DNA of 44,199 nucleotides from Shinella sp. WSJ-2 (lineage in GTDB: Bacteria > Pseudomonadota > Alphaproteobacteria > Rhizobiales > Rhizobiaceae), in the NCBI RefSeq assembly GCF_003432075.1, contig NZ_QWBU01000021.1:1-44199 (forward strand). Reading direction: 5' to 3'. The notes below the pieces were generated by a model. That model was not told the DNA's origin. It ran no database searches and saw nothing but the letters and a program-made list of their open reading frames with translations. The position numbers and the translations under genes are program-made. This document shows, piece by piece, positions 33,359 through 41,604 of this stretch (position 1 is the first letter of the stretch; each line of letters begins with the position of its first letter).

Positions 33359-34129
33359 ATGACGGAGGAGATCATTTTCGAGGTGGACGGCGCAATCGCG
33401 ACGATTACCCTGAACCGCCCGGCCAAGCTGAACGCCGTCACGCCTGAAATGGCCGACGCCATCGTGGCGGCAGTCAAGGAATGCAACGACAGCGACACGA
33501 TCCGCTGCGTCATCCTGACGGGTGCCGGTGAGCGCGCCTTTTGCGCCGGTTCCGACATTCGCGAATTGGATACCTATGAGACGCCCTGGCAGTTCCGCAA
33601 CCGTGCGGACTATTGCGACGCGATCCACGCGCTCCTGAAGCCGACGGTTGCCGCCGTCAACGGCTATGCCTTCGGCGGCGGGCTGGAGACGGCCATGGCC
33701 TGCGACATTCGCATCGCCTCGTCCAACGCGCAGTTCGCCGCGCCCGAGATTAAATTGGGCTGGATCGGCGGCGGCGGCATGGCGGCGGGCCTCGCCCATT
33801 CGATCGGCCCGTCGAATGCCGCACTGATGATCATGACGGGCGATTCCATCAGCGCCGAGAAGGCGCAGCAATGGGGCCTCGTCAGCGATGTGGTGAGTTC
33901 TGCGGAACTGCTGCCGCGGGCGCGCGCCATCGCCGAAACGATTGCCTCCCGCGCACCCATCGCAGCCGAAACAGCCAAGCTCAACCTGAAGGCCGCAGCC
34001 TCGATGCCGCATGAAAAGGCCGTCGAATACGAGCGCGATCTCCAGACCATCTGCTTTGCCACCGCCGACGCCCAGGAAGGCCGGCAGGCCTTCAAGGAAA
34101 AGCGTCCGCCGGTCTTCCGGCGGCGATAG
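33359..34129 (+). CDS. Enoyl-CoA hydratase/isomerase family protein
   Basis: 256 residues of the crotonase family. The oxyanion-hole segments are RAFCAGSDIREL (about 59-70) and NGYAFGGGLE (101-110). Both acid/base glutamates of classical hydratases are present: Glu110 in GGGLE and Glu130 in AAPEIKLGW. Expected role is hydration of an unsaturated CoA thioester or a related reaction in the cytoplasm. AGGAGG directly upstream of the ATG. It follows the CoA-transferase and binding-protein-like genes, and probably acts on the thioester made by the transferase. Confidence 0.87.
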   Translation: MTEEIIFEVDGAIATITLNRPAKLNAVTPEMADAIVAAVKECNDSDTIRCVILTGAGERAFCAGSDIRELDTYETPWQFRNRADYCDAIHALLKPTVAAVNGYAFGGGLETAMACDIRIASSNAQFAAPEIKLGWIGGGGMAAGLAHSIGPSNAALMIMTGDSISAEKAQQWGLVSDVVSSAELLPRARAIAETIASRAPIAAETAKLNLKAAASMPHEKAVEYERDLQTICFATADAQEGRQAFKEKRPPVFRRR

Positions 34130-34139
34130 GAGGGGGCGC

Positions 34140-35096
34140 ATGAACACGGGTCTCGTCGCGCTCAAGCGTCTCGGGCGCCACCGCGAAGCATCGGTTCTGC
34201 TGATGCTCTTCGTGGTCGCCGCCTATCTTTCCTTCGCCAGCGAGTATTTCCTGGCGCCGCGCAACCTCCTGAATGTCGGCCGGCAGGCCTCGGTGGTCGC
34301 CATCGTGGCGCTCGGCCAGGCGCTGGTCATTATCGGTCGCGGCATCGATCTGTCGGTCGGCTCGGTCATCGGCCTTTCCGCCGTCGTGGCGGCCGTCGTC
34401 ATCAGGGATACGGGGCTTGAAAGCGTCGGCCTCATCGCGGGCCTGCTCACCGGCCTCGGCTGCGGCATCGTCAACGGCCTGCTTTATACGCGGTTGAAGA
34501 TCAATCCGTTCATCGCGACCCTCGGCACGCTGTCGGTTGCGCGCGGCATCGCGCTCCTGATGACGGGCGGGATTCCGGTGCCGATGGGCGGCTTTGCGGA
34601 ATTCGTCGGTGCGGGCCGCATTGCGGGCATTCCGGTTTCCTTCCTGTTGATGATCGTGCTCGCCATCGCCATTCATGTCTTTTCTGTACGAACGGTAAGG
34701 GGGCGCGAGATCTACGCGATCGGCGACAATCCGAAGGCGTCGCGCCTGGCAGGGGTCGACCTCAAGGCGACACGTCTCTTCATTTTCGCCTTTTGCGGCC
34801 TGCTCGCCGGTCTCGGCGGCCTCATCCTGTCGGGCAACCTGGCCAGCGCCGATCCCAATCTCGGCGTCGGCTATGAACTCGACGTCATCGCCGCCGTCAT
34901 CCTCGGCGGCACGGCGCTCGGCGGCGGTCGGGGTTCGATTGCCGGTGTCGTCATCGGCGCGCTGCTGATGGCGCTGCTCAACAATGCTTTCGTGCTGCTC
35001 GGCATTTCCGCCTACTGGCAGGTCGTCACCAAGGGGTTGGTGATCATCTTCGCCGTGGCGTTGGACGGCCTGCAGCGCGGCGGTGAAGACGATTGA
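34140..35096 (+). CDS. ABC importer permease (ribose-type, CUT2)
   Basis: 318 residues with about ten membrane helices. It has the strongly conserved GRGIDLSVGSVIGLSAVVAA block, INPFIATLGTLSVARGIALL, and the coupling segment YAIGDNPKASRLAGVDLKAT. AGGAGG lies upstream of the ATG at 34140. It works with the binding protein at 35120 and the tandem ATPase at 36084, giving the rightward operon its own complete importer. Confidence 0.89.
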   Translation: MNTGLVALKRLGRHREASVLLMLFVVAAYLSFASEYFLAPRNLLNVGRQASVVAIVALGQALVIIGRGIDLSVGSVIGLSAVVAAVVIRDTGLESVGLIAGLLTGLGCGIVNGLLYTRLKINPFIATLGTLSVARGIALLMTGGIPVPMGGFAEFVGAGRIAGIPVSFLLMIVLAIAIHVFSVRTVRGREIYAIGDNPKASRLAGVDLKATRLFIFAFCGLLAGLGGLILSGNLASADPNLGVGYELDVIAAVILGGTALGGGRGSIAGVVIGALLMALLNNAFVLLGISAYWQVVTKGLVIIFAVALDGLQRGGEDD

Positions 35097-35119
35097 TCAA
35101 TCCAGTGGAGGAGATGAAC

Positions 35120-36094
35120 ATGATCAGTAAAATCACGAAAATGACGGCCGCGGCCGCTTTCGGTCTCGCATCGGTGTTTTCCGCAGCGCATGCGGCGGAG
35201 GCACCGAAGGGCGGCACGGTCGCTGCCGTGGAGAACACGAAGGGTCCGATCAAGATCGCCTTCCTGTCCTTCCAGAACAACCCGTTCTGGACACCGGTGA
35301 CGGATGGCGCCAGGGCTGCCAACGAGTATCTGAAGGGCTTCAACGCCACGGTCGATTTCGTCGATCTCGGCAACGAGCTTTCGGCCGAAGCCGTGGTCGC
35401 CGGCATCGAAGGCGCGCTGGCCAAGCAGTATAACGGCATCGTCGTCGTTCCGATCTTCGACGGCACGGCGCGTATCATCAACGAGGCGACGGAAGCCGGC
35501 GTGCCGGTCTTCAACATCGTCGCGGAAGGGGCCGCCCCCTCCGAACGTCTCGCCTTCATCGGCCAGGACGCGACCTCGGCCGGCGAGCAGATCGGCAAGT
35601 TCATTCAGGAAAAGATGAACGGCAAGGGCAAGCTCGGCGTGATCACCGGCTATTTCGGTGCCACGCAGCACACCCAGCGCATGAACGGTGCGGTCGATTA
35701 TCTCAAGGCCAATGCACCCGACATTCAGATCGTCGGCCCGTTCGAGAACAAGGACAAGGCGGAAGAGGCTTATTCGCTGGTTCAGGACATGATGACGTCC
35801 AATCCCGATCTGTCGATGGTCTATGTCACGGCGGGCGGTCCGTTCGGCGCGGCCAAGGCCGTCAAGGACCTGGGACTGACCGGCAAGGTCGGTGTCGTCG
35901 GCTTCGACCACACGCCCGACAACATGCAATATCTGAAGACCGGCGAGATGGTCGGCCTGCTTGACCAGGCGCCCTATCAGCAGGCGCTCGATGCCAGCGT
36001 GATGCTCTACAACTACCTCGTCGCCGGAACCGAACCGCCGGCCAAGGTCATCCCCGTCGTCGGTAATCTGCTGACCCCCGCCGATGCCAAGTAA
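35120..36094 (+). CDS. Periplasmic substrate-binding protein of ribose-type ABC importer
   Basis: 324 residues with a Sec signal peptide ending near SAAHA (about residue 24-25). Mature segments such as KIAFLSFQNNPFWTPVTDGA, YNGIVVVPIFDGTARIINEA and GVVGFDHTPDNMQYLKTGEM are typical Peripla_BP_4 ribose-type sequence. GGAGG lies 8 bases before ATG 35120, so the longer frame from 35093 is rejected. Ligand unknown; it may be the same as or related to that of the leftward importer. Confidence 0.87.
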   Translation: MISKITKMTAAAAFGLASVFSAAHAAEAPKGGTVAAVENTKGPIKIAFLSFQNNPFWTPVTDGARAANEYLKGFNATVDFVDLGNELSAEAVVAGIEGALAKQYNGIVVVPIFDGTARIINEATEAGVPVFNIVAEGAAPSERLAFIGQDATSAGEQIGKFIQEKMNGKGKLGVITGYFGATQHTQRMNGAVDYLKANAPDIQIVGPFENKDKAEEAYSLVQDMMTSNPDLSMVYVTAGGPFGAAKAVKDLGLTGKVGVVGFDHTPDNMQYLKTGEMVGLLDQAPYQQALDASVMLYNYLVAGTEPPAKVIPVVGNLLTPADAK

Positions 36095-37631
36095 TATCGT
36101 CGAAGACAGGACCGGCGCGCCTCGCGCCGGTCACGTTCCCGGTCAGCCGCTGGTGCGGGCTCGCGCCGTTGCGAAGGCGTTTTCCGGCAATGCGGTGCTG
36201 CATTCCGTCGATCTCGACCTCTATCCGGGTGAAGTGGTCGGGCTTCTTGGCGAGAATGGCGCCGGCAAGTCGACGCTGATGCATATCCTGTCCGGCGGCC
36301 TCGCGGCGGATTCCGGCACGATAGATCTTGCCGGCGAGCCGGTGCGGTTCGGGAATGTCGGCGACGGCATTGCCGCCGGCATCAGCTTCGTCCACCAGGA
36401 GCTTTCCGTCGTCGGCGCGCTTTCCGTGGCGGAAAACCTGTATCTCGGGCGCTTTCCACGCACGCCGCTCGGCTTTGTCGACAAGGCGCTGATGCGTGCC
36501 TCGTCGAAGGCTTTGCTGGAACGGGTCGGGGCAGGCGGTCTTGACCCGGCGCGGGAAGCAGGCCTGCTTCGCGCCGGCGAGCAGCAGTTGATCGAGATTG
36601 CCAAGGCGGCAGGGCGCCAGCCGCGCCTGCTGATCCTTGACGAGCCGACCTCTTCGCTGACGCCGCACGAGGTGGAGAACTTCTTTTCCTACGTCCGCAA
36701 TGCGCGGGATGCCGGCACGGCGATCATCTTCATCACGCATCGGCTGGAGGAGGCGCTCGGGCTCTGCGATCGGCTGGTGGTTCTGCGCAACGGCGCCATC
36801 GTCAGCGAGCGCAGGCCGACCGAGACCAGCCGCGAGCAGCTGATCGCCGACATGACCGGCAAGCCGGCGATCTACGACTACAAACCGCGCGCCATCGATG
36901 AAAAGGCCATCGCCCTGTCGCTGCGGAACATCTCCGATGGCATGCATCTCGACGACATCAGCCTGGAGGTGCGGCGAGGCGAGGTCCTTGGGCTGTTCGG
37001 CCTTGTCGGGGCAGGACGCACCGAGCTTCTCGACGTGATCCATGGTGTTCGCCCAGCCACGTCGGGACAGCTCGTTCTCGACGGGCGGCCCTTTGCGCCG
37101 CGTGACCCGAGCGATGCGGTGAGGAGCGGTGTGGCTCTGGTGCCGGAGGGGCGCAAGACGGCGGGAATCCTGCCGCAGCATTCCGTGCGCGACAACGCAG
37201 CCGTTTCAAGCCTGCGGCGCTTCGCTGGCCGGCTTTTCTCCGATCGCAGCGGGGAGGCGGGCCGCATGGCGAGCTTCACGAAGAGCCTTGGCATTCGCAT
37301 GGCCGACGACACGCAGGCAATCTCGACGCTTTCGGGCGGCAACCAGCAGAAGGTCATTTTCGCCCGCGCGCTCATGGCCGAGCCGCAGCTGCTGCTGCTC
37401 GACGAACCGACCCATGGTGTGGACGTCGGAGCGAAGGCCGACCTCTACACCATCATCGCGCAGGCTGCCGGGCGGGGGCTGACCGTCGTCATGGCCTCGT
37501 CCGAGGTGCCGGAAATCCTCGCCCTTTGCGACCGCGTCGCGGTGCTGTCGAAGGGTCGGCTTGCCGGTATTCTCGAGCGTGCGGAGATGAGCGAAGACAG
37601 AATACTGACATTAGCTTTCAGGGAGCATTGA
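36084..37631 (+). CDS. Tandem ATP-binding protein of ribose-type ABC importer (RbsA-like)
   Basis: 515 residues with two fused ATPase domains, the normal architecture. The N-domain has Walker A GENGAGKST at 56-64, Q-loop FVHQEL, a degenerate signature (RAGEQQ) and Walker [12 protein letters not shown]. The C-domain has the usual degenerate Walker A GLVGAGRTE, a good signature LSGGNQQ and Walker B LLLDEPTHGVD. The ATG at 36084 overlaps the end of the binding-protein gene by 11 bases, indicating coupling. It is a useful contrast with the split ATPase of the leftward operon. Confidence 0.89.
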   Translation: MPSNIVEDRTGAPRAGHVPGQPLVRARAVAKAFSGNAVLHSVDLDLYPGEVVGLLGENGAGKSTLMHILSGGLAADSGTIDLAGEPVRFGNVGDGIAAGISFVHQELSVVGALSVAENLYLGRFPRTPLGFVDKALMRASSKALLERVGAGGLDPAREAGLLRAGEQQLIEIAKAAGRQPRLLILDEPTSSLTPHEVENFFSYVRNARDAGTAIIFITHRLEEALGLCDRLVVLRNGAIVSERRPTETSREQLIADMTGKPAIYDYKPRAIDEKAIALSLRNISDGMHLDDISLEVRRGEVLGLFGLVGAGRTELLDVIHGVRPATSGQLVLDGRPFAPRDPSDAVRSGVALVPEGRKTAGILPQHSVRDNAAVSSLRRFAGRLFSDRSGEAGRMASFTKSLGIRMADDTQAISTLSGGNQQKVIFARALMAEPQLLLLDEPTHGVDVGAKADLYTIIAQAAGRGLTVVMASSEVPEILALCDRVAVLSKGRLAGILERAEMSEDRILTLAFREH

Positions 37632-37636
37632 CCACC

Positions 37637-38785
37637 GTGACCGATATGACTTCAAGCTTTGCAACAGGATGTTTCGTCGGCCGGGCCTGGGCGCCGGAGG
37701 TCGAGGGGCCGATCCTCGTGACCGTCCGTGACGGTCGTCTCCATGACATAACGACCAAGGCCTGCGCCACCATGCGCGATCTCCTCGAACTGGATGCGCC
37801 AGCGGAATTCGTCCGCACCGCCCAAGGCCGCGATCTCGGGATGCTCGAAAATCTGCTCTCGCTCAGCGAGCCGGATCATTCGCAGCTTCACCTGCTGGCG
37901 CCGATCGATTTCCAGGCCGTCAAGGCGTGCGGCGTCACCTTTGCCCGCTCGATGATCGAGCGGGTCATCGAGGAGCGCGCGGCGGGCAATCCGGCGCGTG
38001 CCGCGAGCATTCGCGAAAAGGTCTCACAGATCATCGGCGCCAGCCTGCGTGATCTCAAGGCCGGGTCGGACGACGCCCAGAGGGTGAAGTCCGCCCTGAT
38101 CGAGGAGGGGCTCTGGTCGCAGTATCTCGAAGTCGGCATCGGTCCGGATGCCGAGGTCTTCACCAAGTCGCAGATCATGTCCGCCGTGGGCACCGGGGCC
38201 GCCGTCGGCCTGCATCCGATCTCGAAGTGGAACAATCCCGAGCCGGAAATCGTGCTTGCGGTCGATAGCGCAGGCCGCGTCAAGGGCGCGACGCTCGGCA
38301 ACGACGTCAACCTGCGCGACGTGGAAGGCCGCTCGGCCCTGCTGCTCGGCAAGGCCAAGGACAACAACGCCTCCTGCGCCATCGGCCCGTTCATCCGCCT
38401 TTTCGACGAGACCTATTCCATCGACGATGTGCGGCAGGCCGAACTGGACCTGCGCGTCGAAGGCAAGGACGGCTTCACCCTGCACGGCAAAAGCTCGATG
38501 AAGGAGATCAGCCGCGATCCGCTCGACCTTGTTGCGCAGACGCGCGGTGCGCACCATCAATATCCCGACGGCTTCGTCCTGTTCCTCGGCACGCTTTTCG
38601 CGCCGGTTGAGGATCGCGATGCACCGGGCCAGGGGTTCACGCACAAGGCCGGAGACGTCGTGACCATCGCAAACGACAAGCTCGGTGCGCTCGTCAACAC
38701 CGTGAAGCTTTCGACCGAGTGCCCGCCCTGGACCTTCGCAGCCTCGCATCTCATGCGCAATCTTGCTGCGCGCAAGCTGCTATAG
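37637..38785 (+). CDS. Fumarylacetoacetate hydrolase-fold protein
   Basis: 382 residues. The C-terminal half has the FAH fold with metal-binding acidic residues in YLEVGIGPDAEVFTKSQIM, WNNPEPEIVLAVDSAG and GNDVNLRDVEGRSALLLGKA. The N-terminal ~110 residues form a domain found in AraD1-like keto-deoxy-acid dehydratases and relatives. Expected reactions are C-C hydrolysis of a diketo acid or dehydration of a 2-keto-3-deoxy sugar acid. I use GTG 37637 (GGGAG 11 bases upstream); ATG 37646 is the alternative, and the longer frame lies inside the ATPase gene. It is the last gene of the rightward operon, directly before a strong terminator. Confidence 0.82.
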   Translation: MTDMTSSFATGCFVGRAWAPEVEGPILVTVRDGRLHDITTKACATMRDLLELDAPAEFVRTAQGRDLGMLENLLSLSEPDHSQLHLLAPIDFQAVKACGVTFARSMIERVIEERAAGNPARAASIREKVSQIIGASLRDLKAGSDDAQRVKSALIEEGLWSQYLEVGIGPDAEVFTKSQIMSAVGTGAAVGLHPISKWNNPEPEIVLAVDSAGRVKGATLGNDVNLRDVEGRSALLLGKAKDNNASCAIGPFIRLFDETYSIDDVRQAELDLRVEGKDGFTLHGKSSMKEISRDPLDLVAQTRGAHHQYPDGFVLFLGTLFAPVEDRDAPGQGFTHKAGDVVTIANDKLGALVNTVKLSTECPPWTFAASHLMRNLAARKLL

Positions 38786-38799
38786 GCGCGGCGTAGATT

Positions 38800-38828
38800 G
38801 AGGAGGTGCGGGCGCATCTCCTCTTTTT
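38800..38828 (+). terminator. Intrinsic terminator of the rightward operon
   Basis: GAGGAGGTGCG (38800-38810) pairs with CGCATCTCCTC (38813-38823) in an 11-base stem with one G-T wobble and is followed immediately by TTTTT (38824-38828). It lies 14 bases after the stop of the FAH-fold gene. This is the best terminator in the window. Confidence 0.85.
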
Positions 38829-38980
38829 GGCTCGTCAGCGGCTCCGACGGTTGTGCCTACCGGCGGATAAACGAAAGAACGCTGCCAAGAGGCTTCGGCG
38901 CTATTCGGCTGATCCGTGCTGTCCTCGATGACTGCCTAGGGCAATTGCCTCGCTTGAGGCACTGTTGCCGCAGACTTCTT

Positions 38981-39166
38981 CGGTATTCGAATGCGAGCGA
39001 TTACGTCAGAGACTTGATCCGCAGAGACCAGGCCCGTGCCGACAAGATTGCCGATATGCAGCGGTTTGTCGATGACGGAATTAGAAGCGGTGTTGGGAGC
39101 CGTTCAGCGGACGAGCTGTTTGGTGCAGCCACCACGCGAGCCGAGATAAGCCACGGACGCGCTTAA
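38981..39166 (+). pseudogene. ParD-type antitoxin, N-terminus missing
   Basis: The last 61 codons match ParD-type antitoxins: RYSNASDYVRDLIRRDQARA, then DKIADMQRFVDDGIRSGVGS and a short tail. A complete protein would begin with about 24 residues (beta strand and first helix of the ribbon-helix-helix, which contacts DNA). Instead the frame upstream continues into unrelated sequence to 38798 with no plausible start near 38981. The C-terminal toxin-binding part remains, but DNA binding and autoregulation should be lost. The stop overlaps the parE start (TAATG). Confidence 0.75.
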
Positions 39167-39459
39167 TGCCATTCATCCTATCCGTCCAAGCGGAAGAGGA
39201 TGTAATCTCAATTGCCGAAGAAGGCATTCGCGTCTTCAGAGCATTGGTTGCTAAACGGTATAATGATGAGCTCTTCAATTTGGTCGAGCTAGTTGCCAGC
39301 AATCCACGAATGGCGCGTGGGCGCCATGAGATCTCTCCGCCTATTAGGATCCATTCCTTCAAGGCACACCTTGTAGTTTATCCCATCAAAGAGGATGGAA
39401 GCGTCTTTGTGATCCGTATCAGGCATAGCCACGAGGATTGGGAAGCACACTCCCCCTAG
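39166..39459 (+). CDS. parE: ParE/RelE-family toxin
   Basis: 97 residues, full length. The family features are present: MPFILSVQAEEDVISIAEEG, ASNPRMARGRHEISPPIRIH, FKAHLVVYPIKEDGSVFVIR and IRHSHEDWEAH. ParE toxins poison DNA gyrase; RelE-type relatives cleave mRNA on the ribosome. The ATG overlaps the stop of the truncated parD. With its antitoxin damaged, the toxin is expected to be silent, inactive, or neutralised from elsewhere. It is just inside the scar region following the operon terminator. Confidence 0.82.
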   Translation: MPFILSVQAEEDVISIAEEGIRVFRALVAKRYNDELFNLVELVASNPRMARGRHEISPPIRIHSFKAHLVVYPIKEDGSVFVIRIRHSHEDWEAHSP

Positions 39460-39539
39460 TAATTTGTTTTGTCGAGTTCATGACTTGCTAGTCTTAAGGT
39501 CGAACCTCATCAAGAGCATTTAAGAGAGCAGTGAATGGG

Positions 39540-39577
39540 GAATGACGGCGTGAAATTTTAGCTGGAAAACGTCATTC
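39540..39577. promoter_or_regulatory. Inverted repeat upstream of relB
   Basis: GAATGACG (39540-39547) and CGTCATTC (39570-39577) are perfect 8-base inverted arms with a 22-base spacer, ending 31 bases before the relB start. RelB-type antitoxins repress their own promoter, so this is a candidate autoregulatory site. No direct evidence of binding. Confidence 0.4.
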
Positions 39578-39608
39578 AATTGCATTCTCCTCGAATATGG
39601 AGACAGCC

Positions 39609-39917
39609 ATGGCCGTAAACGCTCTTGTACAAACACGTATCGATTCCGAAGTCCGGGATCGTGCGTCTGCCGTCCTTGAAAGCATGGGCCTCACGGTATC
39701 TGATGCGGTTCGTATCATGCTCACCCGGACTGCTAACGAGGGCTCTCTGCCTCTTGAACTTTTATCCGGCAGTGAGGCGCATGATGCCTGGTTTCGGACC
39801 AAGGTGCTCGAAGCGTTAAACGATACTCGACCGGATTTATCGGACGACGAGGCCGAGGCGCACTTTGCCAAACGTCGAGCAGCGGCCCGCCTTAGAGCTG
39901 GTGTGCCAGAGTCGTGA
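39609..39917 (+). CDS. RelB/DinJ-family antitoxin
   Basis: 102 residues starting MAVNALVQTRIDSEVRDRAS, a ribbon-helix-helix N-terminus followed by the SMGLTVSDAVRIMLTRTANE block characteristic of RelB/DinJ and a C-terminal toxin-binding segment. GGAG lies 6 bases before ATG 39609, so the in-frame start at 39597 is rejected. The stop overlaps the GTG of a truncated toxin gene (GTGA). It appears complete and may still bind DNA or cross-neutralise a related toxin. Confidence 0.8.
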   Translation: MAVNALVQTRIDSEVRDRASAVLESMGLTVSDAVRIMLTRTANEGSLPLELLSGSEAHDAWFRTKVLEALNDTRPDLSDDEAEAHFAKRRAAARLRAGVPES

Positions 39918-40003
39918 AACTTACGTGGTCAGCTTTTGCGTTATCGGATCGTGACGCCATTTTCACATACATCGAGGCAGATAATCCCGCCGCTGCGTCT
40001 TGA
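39914..40003 (+). pseudogene. RelE/ParE-family toxin, truncated after 29 residues
   Basis: The frame from GTG 39914 reads KLTWSAFALSDRDAIFTYIE then ADNPAAAS and stops at 40001-40003. This is the standard N-terminus of the RelE/ParE toxin that pairs with RelB; about 65-70 residues with the catalytic sheet are missing. It was too short to be listed as an open frame. The break lies about 40 bases before an SpvB-type gene, so an insertion or deletion probably removed the rest. Confidence 0.72.
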
Positions 40004-40043
40004 CTACTCGATAGCTCTCATGTGATTCGAGTGGGGGCTCTTC

Positions 40044-41604
40044 GTGCGCTACAATTATCGTACTATTTCCAGTGTCTTGGCCGCAACTCTGTTTTCGTCC
40101 GTTGCAATGCAAGCGCGGGCGGATGAGATCCCGATCGAAATCGTCGGGCAGCCGGATGTAACGCAAGGTAGTGAGTACGCGCCGGTCGTTGACCTGGATC
40201 TGGCCAATCTTCCGGTTGAACCTCATGCCTACGAGGGGCGCGCTGATGAGCAGGTGCTGAGCCCGGACGATCTGTCGCTTCTGCAGCCTGAAAGCGAGCT
40301 TGCGATGCCGGAAGGCTCGGCAGCGCGGGCTGCGGCTGCTGGTGCGGCTCCGCTTGAGGAAGATAAGACAGTCACGAACGAGACGCCGATTCCGGCCGGG
40401 GTAAAGCTGCCGGACGTGTCGAGCACGGGCGGCCTCAGCTACGAATACCCGATCGACGTGCCGGCCTTCCGCGGCCTGGAGCCGAAGCTCAGCCTCAACT
40501 ACAATTCCAGCCGCAAGACGAAGGTCGCCGGCACCTACCAGGGCTGGCTCGGCTATGGCTGGGGTCTGGACGGCATCTCGGTCATTGAGCGCATGCGTCC
40601 GAAGATGGGCATCCCGTCCTTCGACGACAGCAAGATCGAAGATGAGCGAGACATCTATGTCCTGAATGGCCAGCCGCTCTACAGATGCTCCGATAGCAGG
40701 GTGTCCGATGGCACGTCCTGCCTTGCAGGCGGCAATTACGTCTCTGAAGTCGAGAACTATCTGAAGATCTCGTTCAACTCCACGACGCGTGAGTGGAAGG
40801 TGAAGGCGCGCGCTGGCACGGTGACGACGTTCAGGGCGGTGGGGGACATCAAGCCGCCGGCAACGGCGCCTGCTTCCGGCAGCGACGCGCATGACTTGGC
40901 CTATAAGGCGCGCTGGATGGCGACCTCGGTCGAGGACGTCAACGGCAACGAGGTGACCTACGGCTATAGCTGCCCGGAGCTGCCGCTGTGCTATGTCAGC
41001 AGCATCAGCTACAACAAGCGTACGATCAGCTTCCTCTACGAGGAGCGGCCTGACTACCTCCTGATGGCGAACGGCCACACGATCACGACGATCAAGAACC
41101 GGGTCGAGAGCATCATCGTAAAGACCGAGGGTGCTGTCACACGGGGCTATCGGCTGGAGTACAGCCAGGCGGCGGGAAGTGGGGCGTCGCAACTCGCATC
41201 CGTGCAGCCGTTCGGCAGCAATCTTGCCCTCGACGAGACCGGACGCATCGCATCGGGCACCAGCCTGCCAATCACAACGTTCGCGTATAATGCGGGGGGC
41301 AGCTTTACTGCGGCTGCTGAGTTGCCGAGCTTGAAAACGGCGCACTTCAGCTCGACGTCCGGAACGGAGGGCGTGAAGTACCGAAACCGTATCTCGGTCA
41401 CGGATGTGAACTCGGATGCCGTGTCTGAAATCTTCCTGCATGCTTATAAGACATCGGCGAGCGGAACGTGCGGTTACGCTCTGTTCCATAGCCCGTTGAT
41501 GGATGGCGTGTTCTCGAAGGTTGTCCCAACTGGTCTGCCTTGTGAGGTTTGGCAGACCAGCACGGAAGGAACGGGGCTCAATACGACCTATGAGCTCCCG
41601 TTTC
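40044..41604 (+). pseudogene. SpvB/RHS-type secreted protein, N-terminal fragment
   Basis: From GTG 40044 the frame encodes a Sec signal peptide (to about residue 26, ARA before DEIP), then the SpvB-type domain: SSTGGLSYEYPIDVPAFRGL, LNYNSSRKTKVAGTYQGWLG and ERDIYVLNGQPLYRC, with RHS-like strands after it. Complete relatives in rhizobia and insect-toxin complexes exceed 1500-2000 residues with YD repeats and a variable toxic C-terminus. Here recognisable sequence ends around residue 515 (QTSTEGTGLNTTYEL), where the desaturase gene begins in another frame; the open frame itself continues meaninglessly to 41744. The toxin part is gone. End coordinate is approximate. Confidence 0.7.
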
